Position numbers and translations under genes: made by a program. From positions 1-64,000 of the forward strand of contig DATKBW010000034.1 in assembly GCA_035513575.1 (NCBI GenBank): 64,000 bases of DNA, in the 5' to 3' direction. Source of the DNA: JAHWKI01 sp035513575 (lineage in GTDB: Bacteria; Gemmatimonadota; Gemmatimonadetes; Longimicrobiales; RSA9). The notes under the pieces were generated by a model. That model saw only the letters and a list, made by a program, of their open reading frames with translations, was not told where the DNA came from and did not search any database. Below, piece by piece: positions 44,941-53,986 of this stretch (its first letter is position 1; each line of letters begins with the position of its first letter).

Positions 44941-45084
44941 ATGATCTTTAAGCTCGCAAAGCTCGTCGCCTACAAGAAGGCGCCCGCGAAGACATTCGCG
45001 GTGCTGCACCCCATCAAGGCCCTGAAGTGGGGCGCCGTCTTCTTCCTGATCTCCAAGCTCGTCGGGCGGCGCCAGGAGGCGTAA
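44941..45084 (+). CDS. Small basic membrane-associated protein (47 aa)
   Basis: A short gene with a strong ribosome site (GGAGGGATAC directly before ATG 44941). The protein opens MIFKLAKLVAYKKAPAKTFA, then VLHPIKALKWGAVFFLISKL and a short VGRRQEA tail. It is Lys-rich with one short hydrophobic stretch (WGAVFFLISKLV), so probably membrane-bound. The codon choice (TTT AAG, GCA AAG) is less GC-rich than in its neighbours. The leader (44831-44940) holds a hairpin around GGCTgagAGCC, and a T-tract terminator follows 18 bases after the stop: a compact single-gene unit. The function is unknown. Confidence 0.75.
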   Translation: MIFKLAKLVAYKKAPAKTFAVLHPIKALKWGAVFFLISKLVGRRQEA

Positions 45085-45102
45085 TCGTCGGTGGCAGCAG
45101 CG

Positions 45103-45135
45103 CGGGCCCGGCCAGGGGATGGTCGGGCCCGTTTT
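45103..45135 (+). terminator. Rho-independent terminator after the 47-aa gene
   Basis: CGGGCCCGGCCA (45103-45114), loop GGGGA, then TGGTCGGGCCCG (45120-45131), followed by TTTT. A 12-bp stem with one G-U pair. It lies just before the end of the convergent MltD-like gene. Confidence 0.88.
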
Positions 45136-45142
45136 CGTGTGC

Positions 45143-46639
45143 CTACGGTTGCGGGCCCGAGGCGGAGGGGTCGGGGCGGACCACGAGGACCTCGCCGATG
45201 CGCAGGGGGCGGGGGGATCCGAGGTCGTTCCAGGCGACGAGGTCGTCGAGGCTGACGCCGTAGCGGCGGGCGAGCCCCGTGAGGGTCTCGCCGGCGGCGA
45301 CGCGGTGTCGGGTGGGTGCCGCGCGCGACGCCGGCGGCGCGTCGTCGCTGACCACCTGGCGCGCCACCAGGAGCTTCATCCCGGGCTGGATCACGTCCCC
45401 CACCCCGGGGTTCAGCGACCGCATGGCGGCGACGGTGGTGCCGTGCGCCCGGGCGATCCTCCACCAGCTGTCCCCGGAGCGCACGGTCCAGCGCACCTCA
45501 CGGTACTCCGGCAGCAGGCGTTCCTCGACGGGCAGCGACGCGACGCGGGCGAGCAGCGCGGCCCGGCCGGCCAGCCCCTCGGCGGCCACCGTCCCCGACG
45601 GCAAGCGGAGGAGCCACCCCCGGCCCGGGGGAGCGGCGCCCCGGAGCAGGTGGGGATTGAGCGCCTTCAGCTCCGCGACATCGACCCCGGTGGCCTTCGC
45701 CACGGCGCTGAGCCGGGTGCGGCCCTGGACGCGGACGGTGTCGAAGACGAGGGGTTCCTCCGTCCGGACGTGGCCGAGCCCGTACCGCTCCCGGTTCGCC
45801 GCGACGTGGCCGGCCGCGAGGATCAGCGGGACGTAGCTGCGGGTCTCCGCCGGTAGCGCGCCCGCGGCGGTCAGGTCGAAGTACCCGCCCGCCGTTCGTG
45901 CCCGTGCGCGCCGGACGCGGCCCAGGCCGGCGTTGTAGGCGGCCGCGGCCAGCGACCAGTCGCCCAGCTCGCGGTGGAGCATCTTCAGGTGCGCCACCGC
46001 CGCGCGCGTGGACGCCAGGGGGTCGCGGCGCTCGTCGACCCAGTCGTCGATGCGGAGACCCTCCGCCCGGCCGGTCGTCCGCATGAACTGCCAGAGACCC
46101 ACCGCCTTCGCGCGCGACACCGCCACCGGCGAGAACCCGCTCTCCACCATCGTCAGGTAGAGCAGCTCTTCGGGCAGCCCCTGCGCCCGGAGCTCGGCCA
46201 GGATCAGGTCGCGGTAGCGACCCTCCCGCGTCAGCCACCGCTCGTAGTTCTCCCGCGCACGACCCGCGTGGAAGTAGCCGATGTACTTCCCCACCTCCTC
46301 CACCACCGCCTCCGGGACCTCGCCTCGCGGGCCGAGGAACACCGCCCCGAACTGGACCCGGAGCTCCTCGTCCAGCGCCGGCGGTGCGGGCTCCGTCGCA
46401 CCATCGGACGACCCCGGCTCCTCTCCGCCGAACAGCTCCTCCATACCCGCCGGCGCCTCGCCCCCATCCACGGACCCGTCGGCGTGGATCTCGTCCTCGA
46501 GCTCCTCCCCGAGCGGTCCCCGTGGTCCCGCCGGCGCGAAGCCCGCGCACCCGCCCGCGGAGAGCAGGATCGCGATGAGGATGGGCGTCGCGCCCGGTCG
46601 CGAGAGCGCGCCGGGCGCGCCGGGACCTGGTTCGGCCAT
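45143..46639 (-). CDS. MltD-like lytic transglycosylase with LysM domains
   Basis: A 498-residue envelope enzyme that cleaves peptidoglycan glycan strands. Lipobox-like signal (ILIAILLSAGGC), an acidic linker, and an SLT domain (ELLYLTMVESGFSPVAVSRAKAVGLWQFM with the catalytic Glu in MVESGF; AAAAYNAGLGRVRRA). A YIGYFHAGRARENYERWL segment precedes it, as in MltD. At least two LysM-like wall-binding repeats follow (VRWTVRSGDSWWRIARAHGTTVAAMRSLNPG; RHRVAAGETLTGLARRYGVSLDDLVAWN), plus a weaker one (RTRLSAVAKATGVDVAELKALNP). Separated from argH by 122 bases on the same strand. Confidence 0.9.
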   Translation of the reverse strand: MAEPGPGAPGALSRPGATPILIAILLSAGGCAGFAPAGPRGPLGEELEDEIHADGSVDGGEAPAGMEELFGGEEPGSSDGATEPAPPALDEELRVQFGAVFLGPRGEVPEAVVEEVGKYIGYFHAGRARENYERWLTREGRYRDLILAELRAQGLPEELLYLTMVESGFSPVAVSRAKAVGLWQFMRTTGRAEGLRIDDWVDERRDPLASTRAAVAHLKMLHRELGDWSLAAAAYNAGLGRVRRARARTAGGYFDLTAAGALPAETRSYVPLILAAGHVAANRERYGLGHVRTEEPLVFDTVRVQGRTRLSAVAKATGVDVAELKALNPHLLRGAAPPGRGWLLRLPSGTVAAEGLAGRAALLARVASLPVEERLLPEYREVRWTVRSGDSWWRIARAHGTTVAAMRSLNPGVGDVIQPGMKLLVARQVVSDDAPPASRAAPTRHRVAAGETLTGLARRYGVSLDDLVAWNDLGSPRPLRIGEVLVVRPDPSASGPQP

Positions 46640-46761
46640 GCTGGTCCGCCCTGAACGTGGTTTGAACGGTCACGGAGAATGCGCCGGAAGATGCCACGCG
46701 GCTCCGCGTCGTGCCGGCCGATGTGTCTACCGCCGGGTGCCCCCGCCGTGTTCCCCGGACG

Positions 46762-48204
46762 TCATCCCAGGCGCGCGCGGGCCAGGGCCAGCTGTTCGCG
46801 CACCGCCGCCGGCGCGGTCCCTCCGGCCGCGGCGCGGCGCTCCACGGACCGCGCGGCGTCGAACACGTCGTCGAGGGGGATGTCGGCGGACCAGCCCAGG
46901 GCGGCGAGGGCGTCAGCGGACACGCGGTCGATGGAGCCGCCCGACTCCTCGGCCAGCCGGACCACGCGGCCCACCTGTTCGTGGGCCTGGCGGAACGGCA
47001 TGCCCGCCCGGACCAGGACGTCCGCCAGATCGGTGGCGAACATGGCCGCGTCGATGGCGGCCGCGCACCGGCTCCGGTCGAGCGTCAGGGTGCGGACGGT
47101 CCCGGCCACGGCCGGCAGCAGCGCGTCCAGGGTGTCGAACGCCTGGAAGAGCGCCTGCTTGTCCTCCTGCAGATCCTTGTTGTACCCGCTCGGCAGCCCC
47201 TTCAGGACGGTCAGGAACCCCACGAGCTCCCCGAGCAGGCGCCCCGCTTTCGCCCGCGCCAGCTCCATGGCGTCCGGGTTCCGCTTCTGCGGCATGAGCG
47301 ACGAGCCCGTGGAGTACTGGTCGGAGAAGCGGACGAACCCGAACTCGGCGGAGCCGAAGAGCACCAGGTCCTCGGCCAGGCGCGACAGGTGCACCCCCAC
47401 CAGCGACATGACGAAGAGCAGCTCCGCCACCCAGTCCCGGTCCGCCACGGCATCCACGCTGTTGGCCGTGAGACCGCGCAGGCCCAGCACCTCCTGCAGC
47501 AGCACCCGGTCCACGGGGAACGGGCAGCCGGCCACCGCGCCCGACCCCAGCGGCAGGACGGCCGCGCGCCGGCACGCGTCGGCCAGCCGCTCCCGGTCCC
47601 GGTCCAGCGGCCAGAAATGGGAAAGGAGCCAGTGTGCCGCGGAGATCGGCTGCGCCCGCTGCACGTGCGTGTATCCGGGCATCAGCGTATCCAGATGGTC
47701 CTCGGCCTGCTCCAGGAACGCCCGCTGGAGCGCGTCGATCCCCGCGTCCAGCCGGTCCACCGCGCCCATGGCCCAGAGGCGCGCGTCCGTGGCCACCTGA
47801 TCGTTCCGCGAGCGCCCCGTGTGCAGCTTGCCCGCTACCCCGGGCGCCTCCTCGTGAAGCAGACGCTCCACCAGCGAGTGGATGTCCTCATCGGGGGCCG
47901 CGCTCCACTCCCCTTCCGTCCACGCCTCCAGACGGCCGGCGACCCGGTGCAGACCCGCCCGCAGCTCCCCTTCCTCTTCCGCCGTCACCACCCCGGCCGC
48001 CCGGAGCGCGACGGCCCAGGCCAGGCTCCCCGCGATGTCTTCCCGCCACAGCCGGCGGTCCACGGGGAGCGACCGGTTCAGCCGCTCCAGCTCCGGCGCG
48101 GGCGAGCCGCCGAACCGGCCGCCCCAGAGCCGGCGCAGAGGGTCTGCGCCGGGACCGGACGACGGCGCCCCGACGGGTGGCGCGTCCGGCCCCACGGCGC
48201 TCAC
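46762..48204 (-). CDS. argH: Argininosuccinate lyase
   Basis: Last enzyme of arginine synthesis: splits argininosuccinate into arginine and fumarate. The fumarase/aspartase superfamily signature GSSLMPQKRNPDAMELARAK is intact, as are LWGGRFGGSPAPELERLNRSL, HTGRSRNDQVATDARLW and YTHVQRAQPISAAHWLL. Length 480 aa, slightly long at the N-terminus (about 20 variable residues). The GTG start at 48204 overlaps the argG stop (GTGA), so argG and argH are co-translated. Confidence 0.96.
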   Translation of the reverse strand: MSAVGPDAPPVGAPSSGPGADPLRRLWGGRFGGSPAPELERLNRSLPVDRRLWREDIAGSLAWAVALRAAGVVTAEEEGELRAGLHRVAGRLEAWTEGEWSAAPDEDIHSLVERLLHEEAPGVAGKLHTGRSRNDQVATDARLWAMGAVDRLDAGIDALQRAFLEQAEDHLDTLMPGYTHVQRAQPISAAHWLLSHFWPLDRDRERLADACRRAAVLPLGSGAVAGCPFPVDRVLLQEVLGLRGLTANSVDAVADRDWVAELLFVMSLVGVHLSRLAEDLVLFGSAEFGFVRFSDQYSTGSSLMPQKRNPDAMELARAKAGRLLGELVGFLTVLKGLPSGYNKDLQEDKQALFQAFDTLDALLPAVAGTVRTLTLDRSRCAAAIDAAMFATDLADVLVRAGMPFRQAHEQVGRVVRLAEESGGSIDRVSADALAALGWSADIPLDDVFDAARSVERRAAAGGTAPAAVREQLALARARLG

Positions 48205-49520
48205 CGCACGCCTCCCACGCTCACCAGCGGCTCCCGCCCCTCCACCACATCAGACCCCGCCTCGCGGCCAGGGAACACCGCCACGCCAGCGGCGGGAGTC
48301 GGGGTCCGCGGCGTGGCCTCCGCCGCTTCCCGGGCCCGCAGCGCGGCGACCCGCAGCGGGAGGCCGTACAGGCGGATGAACCCCGCGGCGTCCGCCTGGT
48401 CGTACACGTCGTCCTCGCCGAACGTGACGAACCGCTCGTCGTACAGCGAGAACGGCGACGACCTCCCGACCACGCCGTGCGACCCCTTGTACAGCTTCAT
48501 CCGCACCTCGCCCGTGACCCGCCGCTGCGTGACGTCCACCAGCGCATCCATCGCCTCCCGCTCCGGCGTCCACCACCGCCCCTCGTAGACCAGATCCGCG
48601 TAACGCGGCGCGATCGAGTCCTTCAGCGCCAGCGTCCGCCGATCCAGAACCAGCTGCTCGAGCTCCGCATGGGCGGCGTACAGGAGCGTGCCGCCGGGCG
48701 TCTCGTACACGCCCCGCGACTTCATCCCCACCAGCCGGTCCTCCACGATGTCCGCCCGGCCCACGCCGTGCAGCCCCGCCACCTCGTTCAGCCGCTCCAG
48801 CAGCGCGACCGCCCCGAGAGGCTCACCGTCCACCGCCACCGGCGTCCCGGCCTCGAACCCGATGGCCACCGTTTCGGCCTGGTCGGGCGCCTCCGCCGGC
48901 GACCGCGTCAGCTGGAAGACGTCCTCCGTCGGTGCCCACGACGGGTCCTCCAGCGGTCCGCCCTCGTGCGAGATGTGCCACAGGTTCCGGTCCCGCGAGT
49001 ACAGTTTCGCCCGCGTCGCCGCCACCGGGACACCATGCGCCGCCGCGTAGTCCAGCGCGTCCTCCCGCGACCGGATGCTCCACTCCCGCCACGGCGCGAT
49101 CACCCGCAGCTCCGGCGCCAGCGCCGCGTACGTGAGCTCGAACCGCACCTGGTCGTTGCCCTTCCCCGTGCAGCCGTGCGCCACCGCCCCCGCTCCCACC
49201 GCCCGCGCCACCTCCACCTGGCACCGCGCGATGATCGGTCGCGCCATCGACGTCCCCAGCAGGTACTTCCGGCCGTACACCGCCCCCGCACGGAGCGTCG
49301 GCCACACGAACCCCGTCAGGAACTCCTCGCGCAGATCCACCACCTCGCACCCCACCGCTCCGGACGCCAGCGCCTTGGCCTCCAGCCCGTCCAGCTCCTC
49401 TCCCTGCCCCACGTCCGCGGCCACGCACAGCACGTCCACCCCGTGCGCCTCCCGCAGCCACGGAACGATGATCGACGTGTCGAGCCCGCCCGAGTAGGCG
49501 AGCACCACCGTTTCAGCCAT
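48201..49520 (-). CDS. argG: Argininosuccinate synthase
   Basis: ATP-dependent condensation of citrulline and aspartate to argininosuccinate. Intact motifs: ATP loop VVLAYSGGLDTSI, then GAVAHGCTGKGNDQVRFE, YLLGTSMARPIIA and DVFQLTRSP. C-terminal pieces (GSHGVVGRSSPFSLYDERFVTF) are present. Length 439 aa, with a Pro/Ala-rich tail of about 40 residues beyond the usual 400. ATG 49520 is chosen because the conserved protein starts there and GGAGCGGG lies upstream. Leader contains an inverted repeat that may be the ArgR target. Confidence 0.95.
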   Translation of the reverse strand: MAETVVLAYSGGLDTSIIVPWLREAHGVDVLCVAADVGQGEELDGLEAKALASGAVGCEVVDLREEFLTGFVWPTLRAGAVYGRKYLLGTSMARPIIARCQVEVARAVGAGAVAHGCTGKGNDQVRFELTYAALAPELRVIAPWREWSIRSREDALDYAAAHGVPVAATRAKLYSRDRNLWHISHEGGPLEDPSWAPTEDVFQLTRSPAEAPDQAETVAIGFEAGTPVAVDGEPLGAVALLERLNEVAGLHGVGRADIVEDRLVGMKSRGVYETPGGTLLYAAHAELEQLVLDRRTLALKDSIAPRYADLVYEGRWWTPEREAMDALVDVTQRRVTGEVRMKLYKGSHGVVGRSSPFSLYDERFVTFGEDDVYDQADAAGFIRLYGLPLRVAALRAREAAEATPRTPTPAAGVAVFPGREAGSDVVEGREPLVSVGGVR

Positions 49521-49545
49521 TGAACCCGCTCCACCGTTGCGCTGC

Positions 49546-49558
49546 GTGAAATGATCAC
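49546..49558. promoter_or_regulatory. Small palindrome in the argG leader
   Basis: GTGA-aatga-TCAC lies 25-38 bases upstream of the argG start. It may be part of an operator region, but so short a palindrome could be chance. Confidence 0.3.
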
Positions 49559-49567
49559 CCCCGCGAC

Positions 49568-49601
49568 TGCATAATAAACCGCGATCGTGAAACCTTATGC
49601 A
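49568..49601. promoter_or_regulatory. Candidate ArgR operator before argG
   Basis: Perfect arms TGCATAA (49568-49574) and TTATGCA (49595-49601), 20 bases apart, in the AT-richest part of the argR-argG gap. The total span of 34 bases is close to that of two adjacent 14-bp ARG boxes 7 bases apart, and a TATTAT hexamer lies on the minus strand within it. Repression of argGH by the adjacent argR product is the obvious model. Confidence 0.5.
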
Positions 49602-49649
49602 ACTGGCGCGGAGTGTCAATGGGTGTGGGGATCCGCGCGCCGGAGGAGT

Positions 49650-50132
49650 TCAGGAGGAGGGCAGCGCGTCGGGGTCCTCGATTCCGGCGATCTCCTCGAT
49701 GCGCCGAAGGATGGTCTTGCGCTGGGCGGGCTTGCGGAGGATGAGGAGGATGGTGTCATCGCCGGCGATGGAGCCGACGACCTCGTCCCATTCCTGGTGG
49801 TCGATGGCGACGGCGATGGGCTGAGCGCCGCCGGTGAGGGTGTGGACGACGAGGAGGTTCCCGACGCCATCGGCGCCGAGGTAGAGGGGCGGCAGGAGGC
49901 GGGCGAGGGTGGGGGTGGGGTCGACGACGTCGGCGGGGACGGTGTAGATGGGTGTCCCGTCGTCGTCGGGCGCCTTGACGAGGCCGAGCTGGCGGATGTC
50001 CCTGGAGAGGGTGGCCTGTGCGACGTCGAAGCCCTCGGCGGCGAGGAGCTCGCGGAGAGTTTCCTGCGACGTGACGCGCGTGTTCCGGATGAGGCGGAGG
50101 ATGGCGGCCTGGCGCTGCGGCTTGATGGGCAC
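49650..50132 (-). CDS. argR: Arginine repressor
   Basis: A 160-residue ArgR. The N-terminal winged helix (QAAILRLIRNTRVTSQETLRELL with LSRDIRQLGLVKA) binds ARG boxes; the C-terminal domain (NLLVVHTLTGGAQPIAVAIDH and SIAGDDTILLIL, with the arginine-binding GDDT Asp pair) forms hexamers and senses arginine. Length and motifs are canonical. It is codirectional with argGH, 129 bases upstream of argG, and has its own consensus promoter. It presumably represses argGH and perhaps itself. Confidence 0.95.
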   Translation of the reverse strand: MPIKPQRQAAILRLIRNTRVTSQETLRELLAAEGFDVAQATLSRDIRQLGLVKAPDDDGTPIYTVPADVVDPTPTLARLLPPLYLGADGVGNLLVVHTLTGGAQPIAVAIDHQEWDEVVGSIAGDDTILLILRKPAQRKTILRRIEEIAGIEDPDALPSS

Positions 50133-50170
50133 GGGCTGGTCGGGGAGCGGGTCGCAGGGGCGGCCCGGAC

Positions 50171-50198
50171 ATTATACGCGACGGGACCATCGCGGCAA
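50171..50198 (-). promoter_or_regulatory. Promoter of argR
   Basis: On the minus strand TTGCCG (50193-50198) and a perfect TATAAT (50171-50176) are separated by 16 bases. Transcription would begin near 50164, about 32 bases before the argR start. It also shows that argR is not read only from the peptidase gene upstream. Confidence 0.72.
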
Positions 50199-50245
50199 CG
50201 GCATCGGTGCACCCGGGTGGGCGCGTGCAGCCTCGCGCTCCTCGC

Positions 50246-52918
50246 CTACCGGCTCCTCGGATTCTCCCTCTGGAGCTCGACCAGGTCCGCGCTCCAGCGG
50301 GTGTCGTCGCCCAGCAGGTGCTCGACGAAGTACTCGGCGCGGAGCCAGAACCAGTAGTCGCTCATGTTCCCGTAGCCGTGCCGCTGGCCGGGGAACTCGA
50401 AGTAGTCGAAGCGCTTGTTGGCCTTGATGAGCGCCTCGGCCATGCGCAGCGTGTTGGCGTGGTGGACGTTGTTGTCGATGTCGCCGGTGGTCAGGAGCAG
50501 GTGTCCCTTGAGGTTCCGCGCCAGGTCCGGGTTCTTGGCGATCTCGTACTCGAAGGTGACCTTCCCCGAGTCGTCGACGACCTCCTTCACGCCGTGGTGG
50601 GTCTCGGACCACCAGCGGTTGTAGACGTCGTTGGTGTGGTTCCCGGAGCTGGAGACGGCCACGTCGAAGAAGTCCGGGTACACCAGCATGGCGGCGGTCG
50701 ACATGAAGCCGCCGCCCGAGTGGCCGTAGATGCCGACGCGGTCCGTGTCGATGAACGGGAGCTGGTCGGCGAGCTGCTCGATGGTGACCTTCTTGTCCTC
50801 CAGGCCGTAGTCGCGGAGGTTGCCGTAGCCGTAGTTGTGGTACCACTTCGACCGGGACGGGTGGCCGCCGCGGTTCCCCACCGTGATCACCACGAAGCCG
50901 AACTGCGCCAGCGCGCTCTCGTACCGGTTCGTCGAGAACGACTTGGACACCGCCTCCGTCTGCGGGCCCGGGTACACGTACGCGATGATCGGGTAGCGCC
51001 GGTTCGGGTCGAAGTCGAACGGCAGGTACATCACGCCGTACAGGTCGGTGATGCCGTCGCCCGCCTTCACCCGGAACGGCTCCGGCATGCGCCACCCCGC
51101 GGCCATCAGCCGGTCGAAGTCCGCCGTCTCCAGCGGCGCCACCTCGCCGCCCGCCGCGTTCCGCAGCGTCGCCGCGGGGACCGTGTTGACGCGGGAGTAG
51201 TTGTCCACGAAGAACCGCGTGGAGGGACCGACGCTCACGCGGTGGTCGTAGTTGCCGGGGTTGAGCAGCCGGAGTCCGCTCCCGTCCGCGCCGACGCGGT
51301 ACAGGTGCGTGTAGTACGGGTCCTCGCCCCCCTCGCGGCCGCTCGCCTCGAAGTAGATGACGCCGTTGCGGCCGTCGACGGCCTCGATCCCGTGCACCGC
51401 GAACTCGCCCTGGGTCACCTGGTTCTTCAGCCGCCCGTCCGCGCCGTAGCGGTAGAGGTGGGCCCAGCCGTCGCGCTCCGACCACCAGAGGATGTCCCCG
51501 TTCGGGAGCATGTCCGGGTTGCGCGTCTCCATGTACGTGTTGAGCCGGTCCTCGAACAGCGTCCGGGCCTGCCCGGTGCGCGCATCCGCCACCATCAGGT
51601 CCACGCGGTGCCGGTCCCGGCTGATGCGGGCGAAGTGGACCAGGTCGGAGCCATCGCCCAGCCATATCTGCCGGAACGGCTCGGTGCTGTCCGGGTAGCG
51701 GAACTGTCGGGCGGTCGCGATGTTCAGCGACTCGTCCTTCCACGCGTCCGGCCACTCCACCCTCGTCGCGCGGCGGCCCGCCAGGTCGTAGATCCAGAGC
51801 TCGCTCTGCGTGACGTGCTCCTCGCCCGGCATGTCGTACCGGTAGCTCTCCAGCTCCGGCCGCTTGTTGCCCACCGAGTGGATCACCCACAGCTCGCCCA
51901 CCTTCCGCTGGTCCGTCCGGACCATCGCCAGGCGCCGCGAGTCCCTCGACCAGACGACGGGCGCCGGCTTCCGCCAGTCCTTCTTCTTCTCCTTCTCCAC
52001 GTCCGTGTCGCCCCGGTCCGCCCCGGTCGACGCCCAGCCGTAGTGCGCCTCGCCATCCTCCGTCAGGCGGGTCTCCTCCACCTCCACCAGCTGGTCCAGC
52101 GAGTCCGCCTTCTCCCCGCTCTCCCCCCGTCGCGCGTCCAGGACCTTCTCGTACTCCGAGCGGCTCATCAGCCACAGGTCGTTCTGCTTCGCGTAGACGA
52201 CGCTGCTCCCGTCCGGCGACACGCTCGCCCAGCCCGGGTGGTCATCCGGCTCCTCGTATTCCTCCAGCTCCCGCAGCGTCTGCGTGTTCACGTCGTAACG
52301 GAAGTAATGGACCTTCTTCTTCGCCTTCTCCCGCCCGTTCCCCCGCCGCTCCCGCTGCCCCTCCCCCAGGGTGTCCACCTGCTCCCCCAGGATCCCGTCG
52401 TCCTCCTTCTCCTCGTCCTGCGACGACTCCACCTCGAACTCCACGGTGTTCGCGTCGATGAAGCGGATCTCCCGGATCGGCAGGTGGCGTGCGTCGTAGG
52501 GGTCCCGGGTGATCCGGGTCAGCTCCGCCGCCAGCTTCGCGTTGTCGAAGACCAGCCGCTTCCGGCCACGGGCCGCGTCCACCACCCGGAAGGACTTCCC
52601 CTCGCTCGTCTCGAAGTCGTACCAGAACGCTTCGCTCCCCTCGATCCACCGGGGGTTCACGCTCGTGCTGTGGATCAGGTCGTCCAGCTTGTAGGGCGCG
52701 AAGCGCGCCGCCAGGCGGTAGTTCGCCGAGCCGGGGCCGCCCACCACCTCCATGGAGCGGACGGACGGCACCGCCGGGCGGACGGGCGGCGCCGCTTCCG
52801 TGGCGGCCTGGGCGGCGAGCCCGGGCTCCGTCGGCAGGAGGGCGAGGGAGAGCGTGATCGCCAGCGCGAGGGCGGCGTTCCGGCCCACGCGGGCGTGAGC
52901 GCGGCGGGTTCCATTCAT
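50246..52918 (-). CDS. S9 family peptidase, dipeptidyl-peptidase IV type
   Basis: An 890-residue exported serine peptidase. Signal peptide (ALALAITLSLALLPTEPGLAAQA), an N-terminal beta-propeller (DDHPGWASVSPDGSSVVYAKQNDLWLM; WSRDSRRLAMVRTDQRKVGELWVI), and a C-terminal alpha/beta-hydrolase with the nucleophile motif VGIYGHSGGGFMS (Ser 734), the Asp in LLTTGDIDNNVH, and the His in GQRHGYG. It should remove dipeptides from Xaa-Pro or similar N-termini. A Lys/Glu-rich insert near residues 170-205 lies in the propeller. ATG 52918 has CCGGAGGACC before it. Independent of the arg genes in function. Confidence 0.93.
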   Translation of the reverse strand: MNGTRRAHARVGRNAALALAITLSLALLPTEPGLAAQAATEAAPPVRPAVPSVRSMEVVGGPGSANYRLAARFAPYKLDDLIHSTSVNPRWIEGSEAFWYDFETSEGKSFRVVDAARGRKRLVFDNAKLAAELTRITRDPYDARHLPIREIRFIDANTVEFEVESSQDEEKEDDGILGEQVDTLGEGQRERRGNGREKAKKKVHYFRYDVNTQTLRELEEYEEPDDHPGWASVSPDGSSVVYAKQNDLWLMSRSEYEKVLDARRGESGEKADSLDQLVEVEETRLTEDGEAHYGWASTGADRGDTDVEKEKKKDWRKPAPVVWSRDSRRLAMVRTDQRKVGELWVIHSVGNKRPELESYRYDMPGEEHVTQSELWIYDLAGRRATRVEWPDAWKDESLNIATARQFRYPDSTEPFRQIWLGDGSDLVHFARISRDRHRVDLMVADARTGQARTLFEDRLNTYMETRNPDMLPNGDILWWSERDGWAHLYRYGADGRLKNQVTQGEFAVHGIEAVDGRNGVIYFEASGREGGEDPYYTHLYRVGADGSGLRLLNPGNYDHRVSVGPSTRFFVDNYSRVNTVPAATLRNAAGGEVAPLETADFDRLMAAGWRMPEPFRVKAGDGITDLYGVMYLPFDFDPNRRYPIIAYVYPGPQTEAVSKSFSTNRYESALAQFGFVVITVGNRGGHPSRSKWYHNYGYGNLRDYGLEDKKVTIEQLADQLPFIDTDRVGIYGHSGGGFMSTAAMLVYPDFFDVAVSSSGNHTNDVYNRWWSETHHGVKEVVDDSGKVTFEYEIAKNPDLARNLKGHLLLTTGDIDNNVHHANTLRMAEALIKANKRFDYFEFPGQRHGYGNMSDYWFWLRAEYFVEHLLGDDTRWSADLVELQRENPRSR

Positions 52919-53134
52919 CGAGGTCCTCCGGCAGGGTCGTTGTTGCGGTCGATCGGGCGAGGATACGGTCGGGACACGGTGCGCGCCAACTCGGGCCTCA
53001 TCCAGGTGTGACGCGCGAGCGCAGGGTTCCGTTGGGCGGGAGACGCCGCATTCGCCTCGTTTGGTGACCTCGCCGCCGGTGTGGAACGCCCCATGCACTG
53101 ACGACGGGTGGATCCAAAACGGAGAAGTCGAGCC

Positions 53135-53911
53135 ATGCGAAAGAACCTGCTCCTTGCCTCCCTCACGGCCGCGGTCATCGCCGTCGGCGCCGCGACCGCG
53201 TCGGCCCAGCAGCCGTGCGGGGGGTTCTACACCATCCGTCCGGGCGATACGCTCGCGGACATCGCCATCCGCTGCGCCACCAGCGTCCCGGCGCTGCTGG
53301 CGGCGAATCCCGCGATCCGGGACGAGAGGGATTTCCAGCCGGGCGGCCAGATGCGGATGCCGGGGCCGGGGGTCCGGCCCACACCGATGGAGGCGTGCGG
53401 CGGGTTCTACACGGTCCGCCCCGGAGACACGCTGGACGAGATCGCGCAGAAGTGCGGCCTCACGATTCCCCTCATCCTCGCGGCCAACCCCGCGCTCGAG
53501 AACCCGGACAACATGAGGGCCGGCGGCAAGGTGCGGATCCCGGACCTCCCCCGCATCGGGACCGTGTTCGAGCCGGTGATCATCGGGCCCACCGGCGCGG
53601 TGGTCGTGGGGCCGGATTCCGCCGCCGTCGCCGCCGCCGCGCCCGACGCCGCGACGCCCGCGGATACCGCGGTCGACCCCGAGCCCTTCGTCCGCTACGA
53701 GGGCGTGCTCCGGCGCGGCGCGCGATGCACCGTCCTGCGGACGGCGACCGGGACGGAGGTGGGGCTCCCGGGGCCGCTGACCGGGGGCGGGTTCGAGATC
53801 GGCGACCGCGTCGTCGTCACGGGGCCGGCCGCCCCCGCCGCGGAGTGCGGCACGGATCGGGCGGTGACGGTGCGGATCATGTGGCGGCCGCGGGGCGAGG
53901 GGGCCGGGTGA
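53135..53911 (+). CDS. Secreted protein with two LysM repeats and a C-terminal DUF5818-like domain
   Basis: A 258-residue exported protein. Signal peptide (MRKNLLLASLTAAVIAVGAATASA). Two LysM-like repeats, each starting CGGFYTI/VRPGDTLADIA and containing a Cys pair (CGG...KCGL), so probably disulfide-stabilised peptidoglycan binding. An Ala/Pro/Asp linker follows, then an OB-like beta domain (RYEGVLRRGARCTVLRTATG...GPLTGGGFEIGDRVVVTG) resembling DUF5818. ATG 53135 has GGAGAAG upstream. Divergent from the S9 peptidase gene. Confidence 0.8.
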   Translation: MRKNLLLASLTAAVIAVGAATASAQQPCGGFYTIRPGDTLADIAIRCATSVPALLAANPAIRDERDFQPGGQMRMPGPGVRPTPMEACGGFYTVRPGDTLDEIAQKCGLTIPLILAANPALENPDNMRAGGKVRIPDLPRIGTVFEPVIIGPTGAVVVGPDSAAVAAAAPDAATPADTAVDPEPFVRYEGVLRRGARCTVLRTATGTEVGLPGPLTGGGFEIGDRVVVTGPAAPAAECGTDRAVTVRIMWRPRGEGAG

Positions 53912-53986
53912 GCGACCTGACCTCGAAGCAGCGGGCGCCTGCGACCTCGTGGCGGCGGTGGGCCGGTGCCTGGAGGAGAACGACCG

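Noticed and set aside
46711..48588. Long plus-strand frame opposite argH
   Set aside because: The minus strand encodes an intact argininosuccinate lyase with full motifs; the opposite frame is a composition artefact.
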